From Lentimicrobium sp. (lineage in GTDB: Bacteria > Bacteroidota > Bacteroidia > Bacteroidales > Lentimicrobiaceae), in the NCBI GenBank assembly GCA_024709105.1, contig JANJXJ010000136.1, positions 1-34,960 of the forward strand: 34,960 bases of DNA, written 5' to 3'. Positions 16,041 through 23,736 of the stretch are shown here, piece by piece (position 1 is the first letter of the stretch; every line of letters starts with the position of its first letter). A program made the position numbers and the translations under genes. The notes below the pieces were generated by a model, which did no database searches, was not told the DNA's origin, and worked only from the letters and a program-made list of their open reading frames with translations.

Positions 16041-17135
16041 TTAGTCACCAAAGCAAATGCCAACACCGCGGGCAGTTTTCATGAGTGCGGTATCGGGGTC
16101 AACCAGATTTGGTTTTTGAATGGCTTCTTTCAGGGTAACTGAAGTGATGTAGGGATGTCTGTATGAAACCATACGTCCGAACTCACCGGCCAGCACCAGT
16201 TCAAAAGCTTTAACACCATATTGGGTAGCCAGCACGCGGTCGTAAGCAATGGGAATGCCTCCCCTTTGCAGGTGTCCGAGAACGGTGGTACGAATGCTGT
16301 GCTCGCAGCCGGCAGATTTAAGTTCCTCTTCAAGACGGAAACCAACACCTCCCAACCTTACATTTGCGTAACCTACTTCCTCGTTTTTGCCGGTAACTTT
16401 ATTGCCTTTGATATTTCTGGCACCTTCAGCTACTACAACATTTACAAAACCACGTCCTTTGTCGAAACGCTGTTCAACACGCTCCATCACCTTATCAATG
16501 TCGTATGGAATTTCGGGAAGCAGACAAATTTCAGCACCTCCGGCAACGGCAGCGTTCAGGGCAATCCATCCGGCATCGCGGCCCATAACTTCAAGAATCT
16601 GAACGCGGTTGTGGCTTGCAGCTGTAGTTACCAGTTTATCAACAGCATCGGTAGCAATCTGAATGGCAGTTTGAAAACCAAAGGTAGCGTCAGTTGCAGA
16701 CAGATCGTTATCAATGGTTTTGGGAACTCCGATAATGTTTAATCCTTTTTCGAACAATGCCTGTGAGATTCGCTGAGAACCATCACCACCAATGTTGATC
16801 ACTGCATCAATACCCAGGTATTGAATCTTTCTGATCATTTCGTCGGAGCGGTCAACGGCGATAAAGGAACCATCTTTCTGTTTTACAGGCCATGCAAATG
16901 GGCCTCCGCGATTGGTGGTTTGTATGATGGTTCCTCCCTGGTAGTGGATTCCGGAAACAGCCTTTTCATCCAGAACAACCAGTTCGGTAGGTTCACGCAA
17001 AATACCATTAAATGCCTCTATACTTCCAACAACTTCCCAGTTTTTTTCGCGGGAGGCTCGCTTTACAATTGCGCGTATTACCGCGTTAAGTCCCGGACAG
17101 TCGCCTCCTCCGGTAAGTACCATTACTCTGTTCAT
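16041..17135 (-). CDS. pfkA: 6-phosphofructokinase
   Basis: Phosphorylates fructose-6-phosphate at C1, the committing step of glycolysis. 364 residues, the length of the group III (mixed-substrate) family rather than the ~320 of E. coli PfkA. The nucleotide loop TGGGDCPGLNAVIRA begins at residue 8. At the donor-selecting site the sequence is GGDGS (116-120), with Gly119 as in ATP enzymes, whereas PKTIDND (138-144) has Lys139 where ATP enzymes of the E. coli type have Gly and PPi enzymes have Lys. ATP is the more likely donor. The catalytic Asp is D142. Divergent from mgsA, sharing a 174-bp promoter region. Confidence 0.92.
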   Translation of the reverse strand: MNRVMVLTGGGDCPGLNAVIRAIVKRASREKNWEVVGSIEAFNGILREPTELVVLDEKAVSGIHYQGGTIIQTTNRGGPFAWPVKQKDGSFIAVDRSDEMIRKIQYLGIDAVINIGGDGSQRISQALFEKGLNIIGVPKTIDNDLSATDATFGFQTAIQIATDAVDKLVTTAASHNRVQILEVMGRDAGWIALNAAVAGGAEICLLPEIPYDIDKVMERVEQRFDKGRGFVNVVVAEGARNIKGNKVTGKNEEVGYANVRLGGVGFRLEEELKSAGCEHSIRTTVLGHLQRGGIPIAYDRVLATQYGVKAFELVLAGEFGRMVSYRHPYITSVTLKEAIQKPNLVDPDTALMKTARGVGICFGD

Positions 17136-17197
17136 TGAGTTTTTCCTTTAAAATTGAATAACTTAGGTCTTTTAGGTCTTGTTTTTAAAAAACGGTG

Positions 17198-17205
17198 CAA
17201 AGATA
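17198..17205 (-). promoter_or_regulatory. Candidate -7 box of pfkA
   Basis: TATCTTTG on the minus strand, an exact TAnnTTTG, with a leader of about 60 nt to the ATG. A direct repeat of TTAGGTCT (17163 and 17172) lies within that leader and could be a regulator site; this is only suggestive. Confidence 0.45.
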
Positions 17206-17261
17206 CAAAAATTATGCAAGGGTTTTCATGCAACTTATTAAGGTATTTAAAGAACTTTATC

Positions 17262-17292
17262 TCTGTGGTCTTGTTCATTTTTCTTAATTTTG
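17262..17292 (+). promoter_or_regulatory. Predicted promoter of the mgsA operon
   Basis: TCTG (17262-17265), 19 nt, TAATTTTG (17285-17292). The -7 box is exact and the -33 box imperfect. The start codon is 17 nt further on. Confidence 0.5.
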
Positions 17293-17309
17293 CCCGATAA
17301 TTCCGTAAA

Positions 17310-17780
17310 ATGGAAAGAAAAAAAAGAATTGCGCTGGTTGCTCACGACAACCGCAAACAGGACCTGATTGAATGGGTTGAATACAATGCCTTAAAACTCA
17401 GGGAACACAAGATAATTTGTACCGGTACCACCGGCAAACTCATAGAACAGCAATTACAGGCAAGTCTGGATGCAGATCAGTTCAGCAAATTTGAAGTAAA
17501 GAAGCTCAAATCAGGCCCTTTGGGCGGCGATCAGCAATTGGGTGCCTTGATTGTTGAAGGCGAGATTGATCTGATGATTTTTTTCTGGGACCCCATGCAA
17601 CCTCAGCCGCATGATGTTGACGTAAAAGCACTGCTCAGAATTACAGTGCTTTACAATGTTCCTACCGCCTGCAACCGGGCAACTGCCGATTTTATGATCT
17701 CTTCACATCTTTTTAATGAAGAGTATCATCAAAAAATTAAAGATTATTCTACTTATATCAACCGCGAAGTTAAAATGTAA
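17310..17780 (+). CDS. mgsA: Methylglyoxal synthase
   Basis: Removes phosphate from dihydroxyacetone phosphate to give methylglyoxal, a bypass that relieves phosphosugar build-up. 156 residues, the usual size. Family blocks are complete: IALVAHDNRK at 7-16, TGTTG near 39-43 (phosphate binding), SGPLGGDQQ with the catalytic D74, and PHDVDVKALLR with H101. The stop codon overlaps the next start (TAATG at 17778-17782), so it is translationally coupled to the HAD gene. It diverges from pfkA, an arrangement consistent with control of triose-phosphate flow. Confidence 0.96.
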   Translation: MERKKRIALVAHDNRKQDLIEWVEYNALKLREHKIICTGTTGKLIEQQLQASLDADQFSKFEVKKLKSGPLGGDQQLGALIVEGEIDLMIFFWDPMQPQPHDVDVKALLRITVLYNVPTACNRATADFMISSHLFNEEYHQKIKDYSTYINREVKM

Positions 17781-18442
17781 TGGCATCAGATTTTGCTGTA
17801 ATTTTTGATATGGATGGCGTTTTGGTTGACAACTTCCGCTACCATTTGCTGGCCTGGGAAAAATTTTGTGAACGCCACAAAAAAAGCATTTCAGCCGACG
17901 ATTTCCTGGAACATGTTTTTGGTGGTTCCAATGCCGACCATCTGAACTTTATCTTCAAAAAACAACTCCCCGAAGAGGTTATCATAAGTCATTCAGCCGA
18001 AAAAGAACTGATATACAGATATTTATATCAGGACAATGTGCAGCTTCTTCCCGGCTTGCGCGAGCTGCTGGTTCAGCTTAAAGCAAGGGAAATTCCTGTT
18101 GCCATTGCCACCTCAGCCGAAAGAGCCAACGTTGATTTTATACTTTCACAAACCGGAACAGAAGATTATTTTCAGGCCATAGCCGATGCTTCCATGGTAA
18201 GTCGTGGAAAACCCGACCCTCAGGTATTTCTTAAAGCCGCTGAATTGCTTAATATTGCACCCGAAAAATGTCTGGTTTTTGAAGACACCCTGAAAGGCAT
18301 TGATGCAGCCCTGAAAGCCTGTATGAAAGTGGTGGGTGTGGCAACCACACATCACAAAGCCGAACTTACTGAAGCCCACCAGGTAATCACTGATTTTACT
18401 GAGATTACCGCCGATGAGATTATTAACATTTTAAAACAATAA
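17780..18442 (+). CDS. HAD hydrolase of the beta-phosphoglucomutase/phosphatase group
   Basis: 220 residues with all four HAD motifs: FDMDGVLVD (nucleophile D10, acid/base D12), the motif II serine in IATSA, the motif III lysine in GKPDP and motif IV FEDT. A helical cap between motifs I and II includes YHLLAWEKF, similar to the cap-entry His of beta-phosphoglucomutase. It could be a mutase or a sugar-phosphate phosphatase; the sequence does not decide. Coupled by TAATG to mgsA and followed 18 bp later by a peptidase gene. Confidence 0.85.
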   Translation: MASDFAVIFDMDGVLVDNFRYHLLAWEKFCERHKKSISADDFLEHVFGGSNADHLNFIFKKQLPEEVIISHSAEKELIYRYLYQDNVQLLPGLRELLVQLKAREIPVAIATSAERANVDFILSQTGTEDYFQAIADASMVSRGKPDPQVFLKAAELLNIAPEKCLVFEDTLKGIDAALKACMKVVGVATTHHKAELTEAHQVITDFTEITADEIINILKQ

Positions 18443-18460
18443 CCACTTAACCTGCTCACC

Positions 18461-19786
18461 ATGAAATTAAATTTCAGAACCGGCTTATTGCTGGCGGGTT
18501 TGCTGTTTTCAATGGCAGCTACAGCCCAAAACAAGATCAGCTTTGTTGAGTATGATCTCGACAACGGGTTGCATGTTATTCTGCATCAGGACAACAGCAC
18601 GCCCATTGTAGCCGTTACCATTTCCTACCATGTAGGTTCAAAAAACGAAAATCCTGAACGTACCGGTTTTGCTCACTTTTTTGAACATCTGATGTTCGAG
18701 GGCAGCGAAAACATCGACAGGGGCGAATTCGACAAAATTGCCATGAATGCCGGTGCTGCTCTCAACGCTAATACCAGCTTCGACCGCACTTTTTATTATC
18801 TGCTGCTCCCCTCAAACCAGCTTGAACTGGGATTGTGGATGGAATCAGAAAGATTGCTGCACCTCCGCATCGACAGCTTAGGCGTTGAAACACAGCGCAG
18901 TGTGGTAAAAGAAGAGCGCAAACAGTCCTACGACAACCGCCCTTACGGCACTCTTATGGAAAAAACCTTCAGCACAGCCTTTACCGAGCACCCTTACCGC
19001 TGGATGCCGATTGGCTCAGCCGAATCCATCAACAATGCCACACTCGAAGAATTTATGGAATTTCATTCTATATTTTATGTCCCCAACAATGCCACCCTTT
19101 CCATTGCCGGTGATATTGATGTGGAACAAACCAAACAACTGGTTCAGAAATATTTTGGCGATATTCCCAAAGGCACCAAGCCCATTTACCGTCCCAGTAT
19201 CGTTGAACCCGAAAAAACTGCCGAAGTAAGAGATATTGTTTATGACAATATTCAGCTGCCTGCCGTGGTTCAGGCTTATCATATCCCGGCAATGGGAACC
19301 CCCGATTATTATGCCCTGAGTATGCTTACCACGCTGCTGAGCGATGGAGAAAGTTCAAGAATGACTAAGTCAATCGTTGACAAACAGCAGAAGGCTATGT
19401 TTGTAGGTGCATTTCCCTTTGCGCTCGAAGATCCGGGTTTATTTCTTGTTTTCGGAATCGTAAACTCAGGTGTTACTCCCGAAGATCTTGAAAATGCCAT
19501 CAATGATGAAATTTTAAAAGCCCAGACCGAAGAACTCGACGAAAGGGAATTCCAGAAACTTAGAAATAAGGTGGAAAACGACTTTGTCAGCAGCAATTCA
19601 ACCATGGCCGGTATAGCCGAAAGCCTCTCTGACTACCATATGTATTTTGGTGATGCCAACCTCATCAACACCGAGATTGAAAGGTATATGGCAGTAACCA
19701 AAGCCGATATCAAAAGAGTTGCCAATCAATACCTGAAAAAGGAAAACAGGGTTGTATTGTATTATTTGCCTAAAGAAAACCAGTAA
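18461..19786 (+). CDS. M16 family zinc peptidase, catalytic subunit
   Basis: 441 residues. A signal peptide (MKLNFRTGLLLAGLL, ending ATAQ) directs it to the periplasm or envelope. The inverted zinc motif HFFEH is at 72-76, with the third ligand glutamate at 151/152 (VVKEERKQ), about 76 residues later as in the family. It forms two M16 half-domains. The next gene encodes a related protein without the zinc motif, so the pair probably works as an active/inactive heterodimer, as known for mitochondrial processing peptidase and other bacterial M16B pairs. Substrates are unknown. Confidence 0.9.
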   Translation: MKLNFRTGLLLAGLLFSMAATAQNKISFVEYDLDNGLHVILHQDNSTPIVAVTISYHVGSKNENPERTGFAHFFEHLMFEGSENIDRGEFDKIAMNAGAALNANTSFDRTFYYLLLPSNQLELGLWMESERLLHLRIDSLGVETQRSVVKEERKQSYDNRPYGTLMEKTFSTAFTEHPYRWMPIGSAESINNATLEEFMEFHSIFYVPNNATLSIAGDIDVEQTKQLVQKYFGDIPKGTKPIYRPSIVEPEKTAEVRDIVYDNIQLPAVVQAYHIPAMGTPDYYALSMLTTLLSDGESSRMTKSIVDKQQKAMFVGAFPFALEDPGLFLVFGIVNSGVTPEDLENAINDEILKAQTEELDEREFQKLRNKVENDFVSSNSTMAGIAESLSDYHMYFGDANLINTEIERYMAVTKADIKRVANQYLKKENRVVLYYLPKENQ

Positions 19787-19804
19787 AAACAGGGAGGATA
19801 CAAC

Positions 19805-21904
19805 ATGAAAAAGATTTTAAACATAGTTATTGCAGTTGCTTTGGCAACCTGCCCTGTTCTCCTGAACGCACAGACCAAATCAGCGAAAACCAAAACCACT
19901 ACGCCTGCACTGGATCGCAGCATCAGGCCGCAGGCAGCTCCTGCCCCCGAAATAAACATAGGCAAATACGAAAGTTTTGAACTGGAAAATGGCCTGAAGG
20001 TTTTTGTGGTTGAAAATCATAAAATTCCAAGAGTTTCCTATTCATTGGTACTCGACTACAACCCGGTACCTGAATCAGAGCTGGCCGGAATGGCAGATTT
20101 TACAGGTCAACTCCTGCGCACCGGCACCACCAACCTGAGCAAAGATCAGTTAGACGAAGAGGTTGATTTTATCGGAGCCAGCCTCAGTACCTCTGCAACA
20201 GGTATTTATGCCGCATCATTGAAAAAACACAATGAAAAGTTGTTGTCTTTAATGGCTGATGTATTGCTCAATCCAGCTTTCAGCAGCGAAGAGCTCGACA
20301 AACTCAAAGTTCAGGCTGTTTCGGCGCTCAAGGCAGCACAAAATGACCCTTCTGCCATCAGCGACAGGGTAAGCAAACAACTCATTTACGGAGCCGGGCA
20401 TCCTTACGGCGAATCAATGACCGAAAAAACGCTCGGAAACATCACCACTGAGCATTGCCGTGGTTTCTATCAGGCGTTTTTCAAGCCCAACATTGCTTAT
20501 CTGGCCATTGTGGGTGATATTACTGTAAATGAAGCCAGAGAGCTGACCAGCAAATATTTTGGAAGCTGGCAAAAAGGTGAAGTATTCAAATATGAAGCAC
20601 CTCAACCCCAGGTTCCTGCTGTAACTACCGTTGCCATTGTTGACAGGCCCGATGCGGTTCAGTCGGCTTTGCGCATAGGATATCCGGTGGATTTAAAAAC
20701 CGGCTCCGAAGATGCCATCAAAGCCAGAGTGATGAACACCATTCTCGGCGGAGGTACTTTCAGGCTGTTCAATAACCTGCGCGAAGACAAAGCTTACACT
20801 TACGGTGCTTATTCGCAGCTTTCAACCGATAAGCTTATCGGCCGGTTTATGGTGAACACCGAAATCAGAAATTCGGTAACCGACAGTGCCATCAATGAGG
20901 TGTTCTATGAAATGCGCCGCCTTCGCGAAGAGCCTGTGGCTGCTGATGAGCTGAGTCTGGTAAAAAACTATCTGAACGGTAATTTTGCCCTGTCGCTCGA
21001 AAACCCGCAGACAGTGGCAAACTTTGCCATTTCAACAGCCAGATTCGGACTTGCACCCGATTATTACGCCAATTATATGAAGAACCTTGCTGCCGTAAGT
21101 GCTGAAGATATTCAGGCCATGGCGGTAAAATACATCAAACCCGATAACTCTTACATTCTGGCTGTAGGCAAGGCTTCAGAGATTGCGCCCAGGCTCGAAA
21201 AATTCACCGGAGGTAAAAGCATCAGATACTTTGATTTTGAAGGTAAGGAATATGATCCCAACCTGAAGGTGAAACCTGCCCCCGAAGGAGTAACTGCTGA
21301 AACTGTTAACAAAAACTACATCAATGCCATCGGGGGCGAAAAAGCGCTTCGCAAGATGAAGGATGTAACCATGATGGCCAGCACCACCATGCAGGGCATG
21401 ACGCTCGGATTTGACTTCTACCGCAAGGCTCCCAACAAATACATGATGAAAATCGGCTCGGGAGATATGGTTTTCCAGAAAATTATTTTCGATGGAACTA
21501 CCGCTAAGATGGTATCACCCATGGGTGGCGAAAACAAAACCCTCGAAGGCAAGGAACTCGAAGATATGAAAGTGGAAGCTACCATGAATGCTGAACTTTT
21601 CTACAACGAGCTGGGCGTTACCCTCAAACTTGAAGGCATTGAAGAAATTGACGGTGCCGATGCCTATAAACTGATTGTTACCAATCCTTCGGGAAAAGAA
21701 TCTACCCAGTATTATAGTGTTGAAACCGGATTAAAAATCAGGGAAATCAGTGAATCGGGCATGGTGAATCTGAGCGATTACCGCGAGGTAAATGGTGTTA
21801 AATTTCCTTATGCCATCAGTCAGCAAATGGGACCTCAAACCATTGACCTGAAGATTCTCAGCATCAAAGTCAATTCAAAACTTAAGGATGACATCTTCCA
21901 GTAA
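19805..21904 (+). CDS. M16 family protein, non-catalytic partner with C-terminal LolA-like extension
   Basis: 699 residues with a signal peptide (MKKILNIVIAVALA, ending LLNAQ). Two M16-type domains span about 50-480. At the place of HxxEH the sequence reads MADFTGQLL, so the zinc site is lost. The C-terminal ~200 residues (from about 495) form a separate beta-rich domain (a conserved NAIGGEKALRK start, then repeated short strands) resembling the lipoprotein-carrier LolA/LolB type fold; that similarity is judged by eye. Only 18 bp separate it from the catalytic subunit, and a strong terminator follows. Confidence 0.85.
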   Translation: MKKILNIVIAVALATCPVLLNAQTKSAKTKTTTPALDRSIRPQAAPAPEINIGKYESFELENGLKVFVVENHKIPRVSYSLVLDYNPVPESELAGMADFTGQLLRTGTTNLSKDQLDEEVDFIGASLSTSATGIYAASLKKHNEKLLSLMADVLLNPAFSSEELDKLKVQAVSALKAAQNDPSAISDRVSKQLIYGAGHPYGESMTEKTLGNITTEHCRGFYQAFFKPNIAYLAIVGDITVNEARELTSKYFGSWQKGEVFKYEAPQPQVPAVTTVAIVDRPDAVQSALRIGYPVDLKTGSEDAIKARVMNTILGGGTFRLFNNLREDKAYTYGAYSQLSTDKLIGRFMVNTEIRNSVTDSAINEVFYEMRRLREEPVAADELSLVKNYLNGNFALSLENPQTVANFAISTARFGLAPDYYANYMKNLAAVSAEDIQAMAVKYIKPDNSYILAVGKASEIAPRLEKFTGGKSIRYFDFEGKEYDPNLKVKPAPEGVTAETVNKNYINAIGGEKALRKMKDVTMMASTTMQGMTLGFDFYRKAPNKYMMKIGSGDMVFQKIIFDGTTAKMVSPMGGENKTLEGKELEDMKVEATMNAELFYNELGVTLKLEGIEEIDGADAYKLIVTNPSGKESTQYYSVETGLKIREISESGMVNLSDYREVNGVKFPYAISQQMGPQTIDLKILSIKVNSKLKDDIFQ

Positions 21905-21920
21905 AACATAATCTTTTAGA

Positions 21921-21948
21921 AAAGCCATCCGAAAGGATGGCTTTTTTT
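21921..21948 (+). terminator. Terminator of the mgsA-M16 operon
   Basis: A perfect 10-bp stem, AAAGCCATCC/GGATGGCTTT, with a GAAA tetraloop, followed by Ts. Confidence 0.92.
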
Positions 21949-21965
21949 ATTTCACGGCAGGCAAC

Positions 21966-22206
21966 CCTGAATAGGGTTTGCATAAAAATAATGAATAGTC
22001 ATATTGGCAGTAATTTACAGAGTTAAATAAGAACAAAAGTGCACAGTAATAATGAGGTTGTCTTATTCTTACATGCAACATACAATAAACTAAGGATGCA
22101 AAATCCCGTAGGGATTGCCCATCATAACCCCCAATGCAATTGGGGGTTGTGCAATACGACATAAAAAAAAGAACCCTGTAAGGGTTCCCCCATGATAAAG
22201 GGCAAA
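21966..22206. repeat. Interspersed hairpin repeat, copy 4
   Basis: Parallel to copy 3. Hairpins: AATCCC-GTA-GGGATT (22102-22116), a perfect 10-bp stem AACCCCCAAT/ATTGGGGGTT with GCA loop (22126-22148), and GAACCCT-GTA-AGGGTTC (22171-22187). The last occupies the same place as GAACCC/GGGTTC in copy 3 but has a different loop. Past it the two copies share CCCCCATGATAAAGGGCA and then diverge. Confidence 0.85.
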
Positions 22207-22573
22207 CCTTTCTTCTGCCCGTATTTTTAATGAACAACTTATACATCAGGTTCCAAATACTGTTCTACTCCTTTCTAAACCGAGTTTTCTTATTTAATCA
22301 CCTGAATCACGGGACTAAAATTGCAAAAACAGAACCTTGTCTCATAGAAAATCTGTCAATAAAACTCATTACAACCCGGGTGGTAAAATATCCAAATGAA
22401 AAAATTTGTTAAAAATGTAATATTCTGAATTTACTAAAGTGTTTATAATCAGTAATATGAGAAATTATTCCAAAAAATGTTTAATAAATTATCAAAAATA
22501 TTAAACAAAAATCAGCAGGCGCTGTTCTTATTCTTGTTCAATTATTTTAACTAAACCTTAAACAAAAACCAAC
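22207..22573. other. AT-rich intergenic region before the FAS1 gene
   Basis: No credible reading frame, RNA or strong hairpin was found. A promoter for the FAS1 gene must lie here or in the repeat, but no TAnnTTTG box is convincing. Confidence 0.5.
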
Positions 22574-23506
22574 ATGAAAACTCCTTTTTCAAAACTCAGC
22601 TTTGCACTTCTCGCAATATTTTCACTGGTATTATTTGCTTCATGCTCAAAAGACGACAAGGATGAGCCCATGGATACCCCAAAAAACATTGTAGAGGTAG
22701 CCTCGGGTGACGCCCGTTTTTCAATTCTGGTAGAAGCCGTTACCAAAGCCAATCTTGCCTCTGCTCTTCAGGCAGACGGACCGTTTACCGTTTTTGCTCC
22801 CACCAACGATGCTTTTAATGCCTTGTTTGCTCAGTTGGGCGTAAGCGGAATTGCTGACTTAGATGCGGCTACTCTTACTCCGATTCTTCTCAACCACGTG
22901 GTTTCCGGACAGGTGAAAGCTGCTGATGTAGCCACCGGTTATGCGTCAACTTTAAATACATCCGCTCCCGGCAACAACAGCGTAAAAATCTTCTTAAACA
23001 AGGGTTCAGACGTGAAAGTTGAAGGCAGCAAGGTAATCATTGCCGATATTATGGCTTCAAACGGTGTAATTCACGCAATTGATAAGGTGATTCTTCCTTC
23101 AACTGTAGTCGGACATGCCATCAACAATCCCAATTTCAGCATACTGGTTGAAGCGGTAGTTAAAGCCAATCTGGTAGAAGCATTAAGCGCGGCAGGCCCA
23201 TTCACAGTATTTGCCCCCACCAACGATGCTTTCAACAAACTCTTCAATACGCTGGGTGTTTCTGGTATAAGTGCCCTTACTGCTGAGCAGCTCACCCCGA
23301 TTCTTCTCTACCATGTAGTTTCAGGTAATGTGACCTCTTCACAGGTTTCAACCGGTTCTGTTCCTACACTTAAAGACGGAAGCAACCTGAATCTGCTGGT
23401 AAACAGCATGGGAGTAACCATCAACTCCGGTGTAAATGTTGTAGCTACCGATGTGCAGGGCAGCAATGGTGTAATCCATGTAATTGATGCTGTGCTGCTT
23501 CCGTAA
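22574..23506 (+). CDS. Lipoprotein with two FAS1 (fasciclin) domains
   Basis: 310 residues. A lipoprotein signal ends LFASC with the acylated Cys at 24, followed by an acidic SKDDKDEP tether. In Bacteroidota such acidic residues after the Cys often accompany surface export. Two FAS1 domains follow, about 38-172 and 176-310, each with the GPFTVFAPTNDAFN block, an ILxxHVVSG type strand and a final NGVIHxID motif. The two domains are close duplicates. FAS1 proteins are linked to adhesion or matrix binding. Monocistronic, with a terminator 27 bp after the stop. Confidence 0.93.
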   Translation: MKTPFSKLSFALLAIFSLVLFASCSKDDKDEPMDTPKNIVEVASGDARFSILVEAVTKANLASALQADGPFTVFAPTNDAFNALFAQLGVSGIADLDAATLTPILLNHVVSGQVKAADVATGYASTLNTSAPGNNSVKIFLNKGSDVKVEGSKVIIADIMASNGVIHAIDKVILPSTVVGHAINNPNFSILVEAVVKANLVEALSAAGPFTVFAPTNDAFNKLFNTLGVSGISALTAEQLTPILLYHVVSGNVTSSQVSTGSVPTLKDGSNLNLLVNSMGVTINSGVNVVATDVQGSNGVIHVIDAVLLP

Positions 23507-23532
23507 TTTTGTTTATCGCTCCATATATTCCC

Positions 23533-23564
23533 AAAAGGCCGTCTGTTGATTCAGGCGGCTTTTT
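23533..23564 (+). terminator. Terminator of the FAS1 gene
   Basis: Stem GCCGTCTG/CAGGCGGC (one G-T pair) extended by A/T pairs, with a 6-nt loop and a T-run. Confidence 0.82.
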
Positions 23565-23679
23565 CTTGTTTATAATAATTTATAAATCAATAATTTAAAC
23601 TATAATCCATGATCTTTGTTTTTATAATTCTTACTTTCACTTTCCATTGACTTGCCTGAAATAAAAGTTTTATTATCCT

Positions 23680-23687
23680 TATCTTTG
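23680..23687 (+). promoter_or_regulatory. Candidate -7 box of the GH65 operon
   Basis: TATCTTTG, an exact TAnnTTTG, with the ATG 49 nt downstream. The -33 region shows only a CTG at 21 nt, so it is a partial match. Confidence 0.45.
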
Positions 23688-23736
23688 CAAACCCAAATCA
23701 CGACCTGAGTTAAAAAAAAATCAACCACCAACCTTT

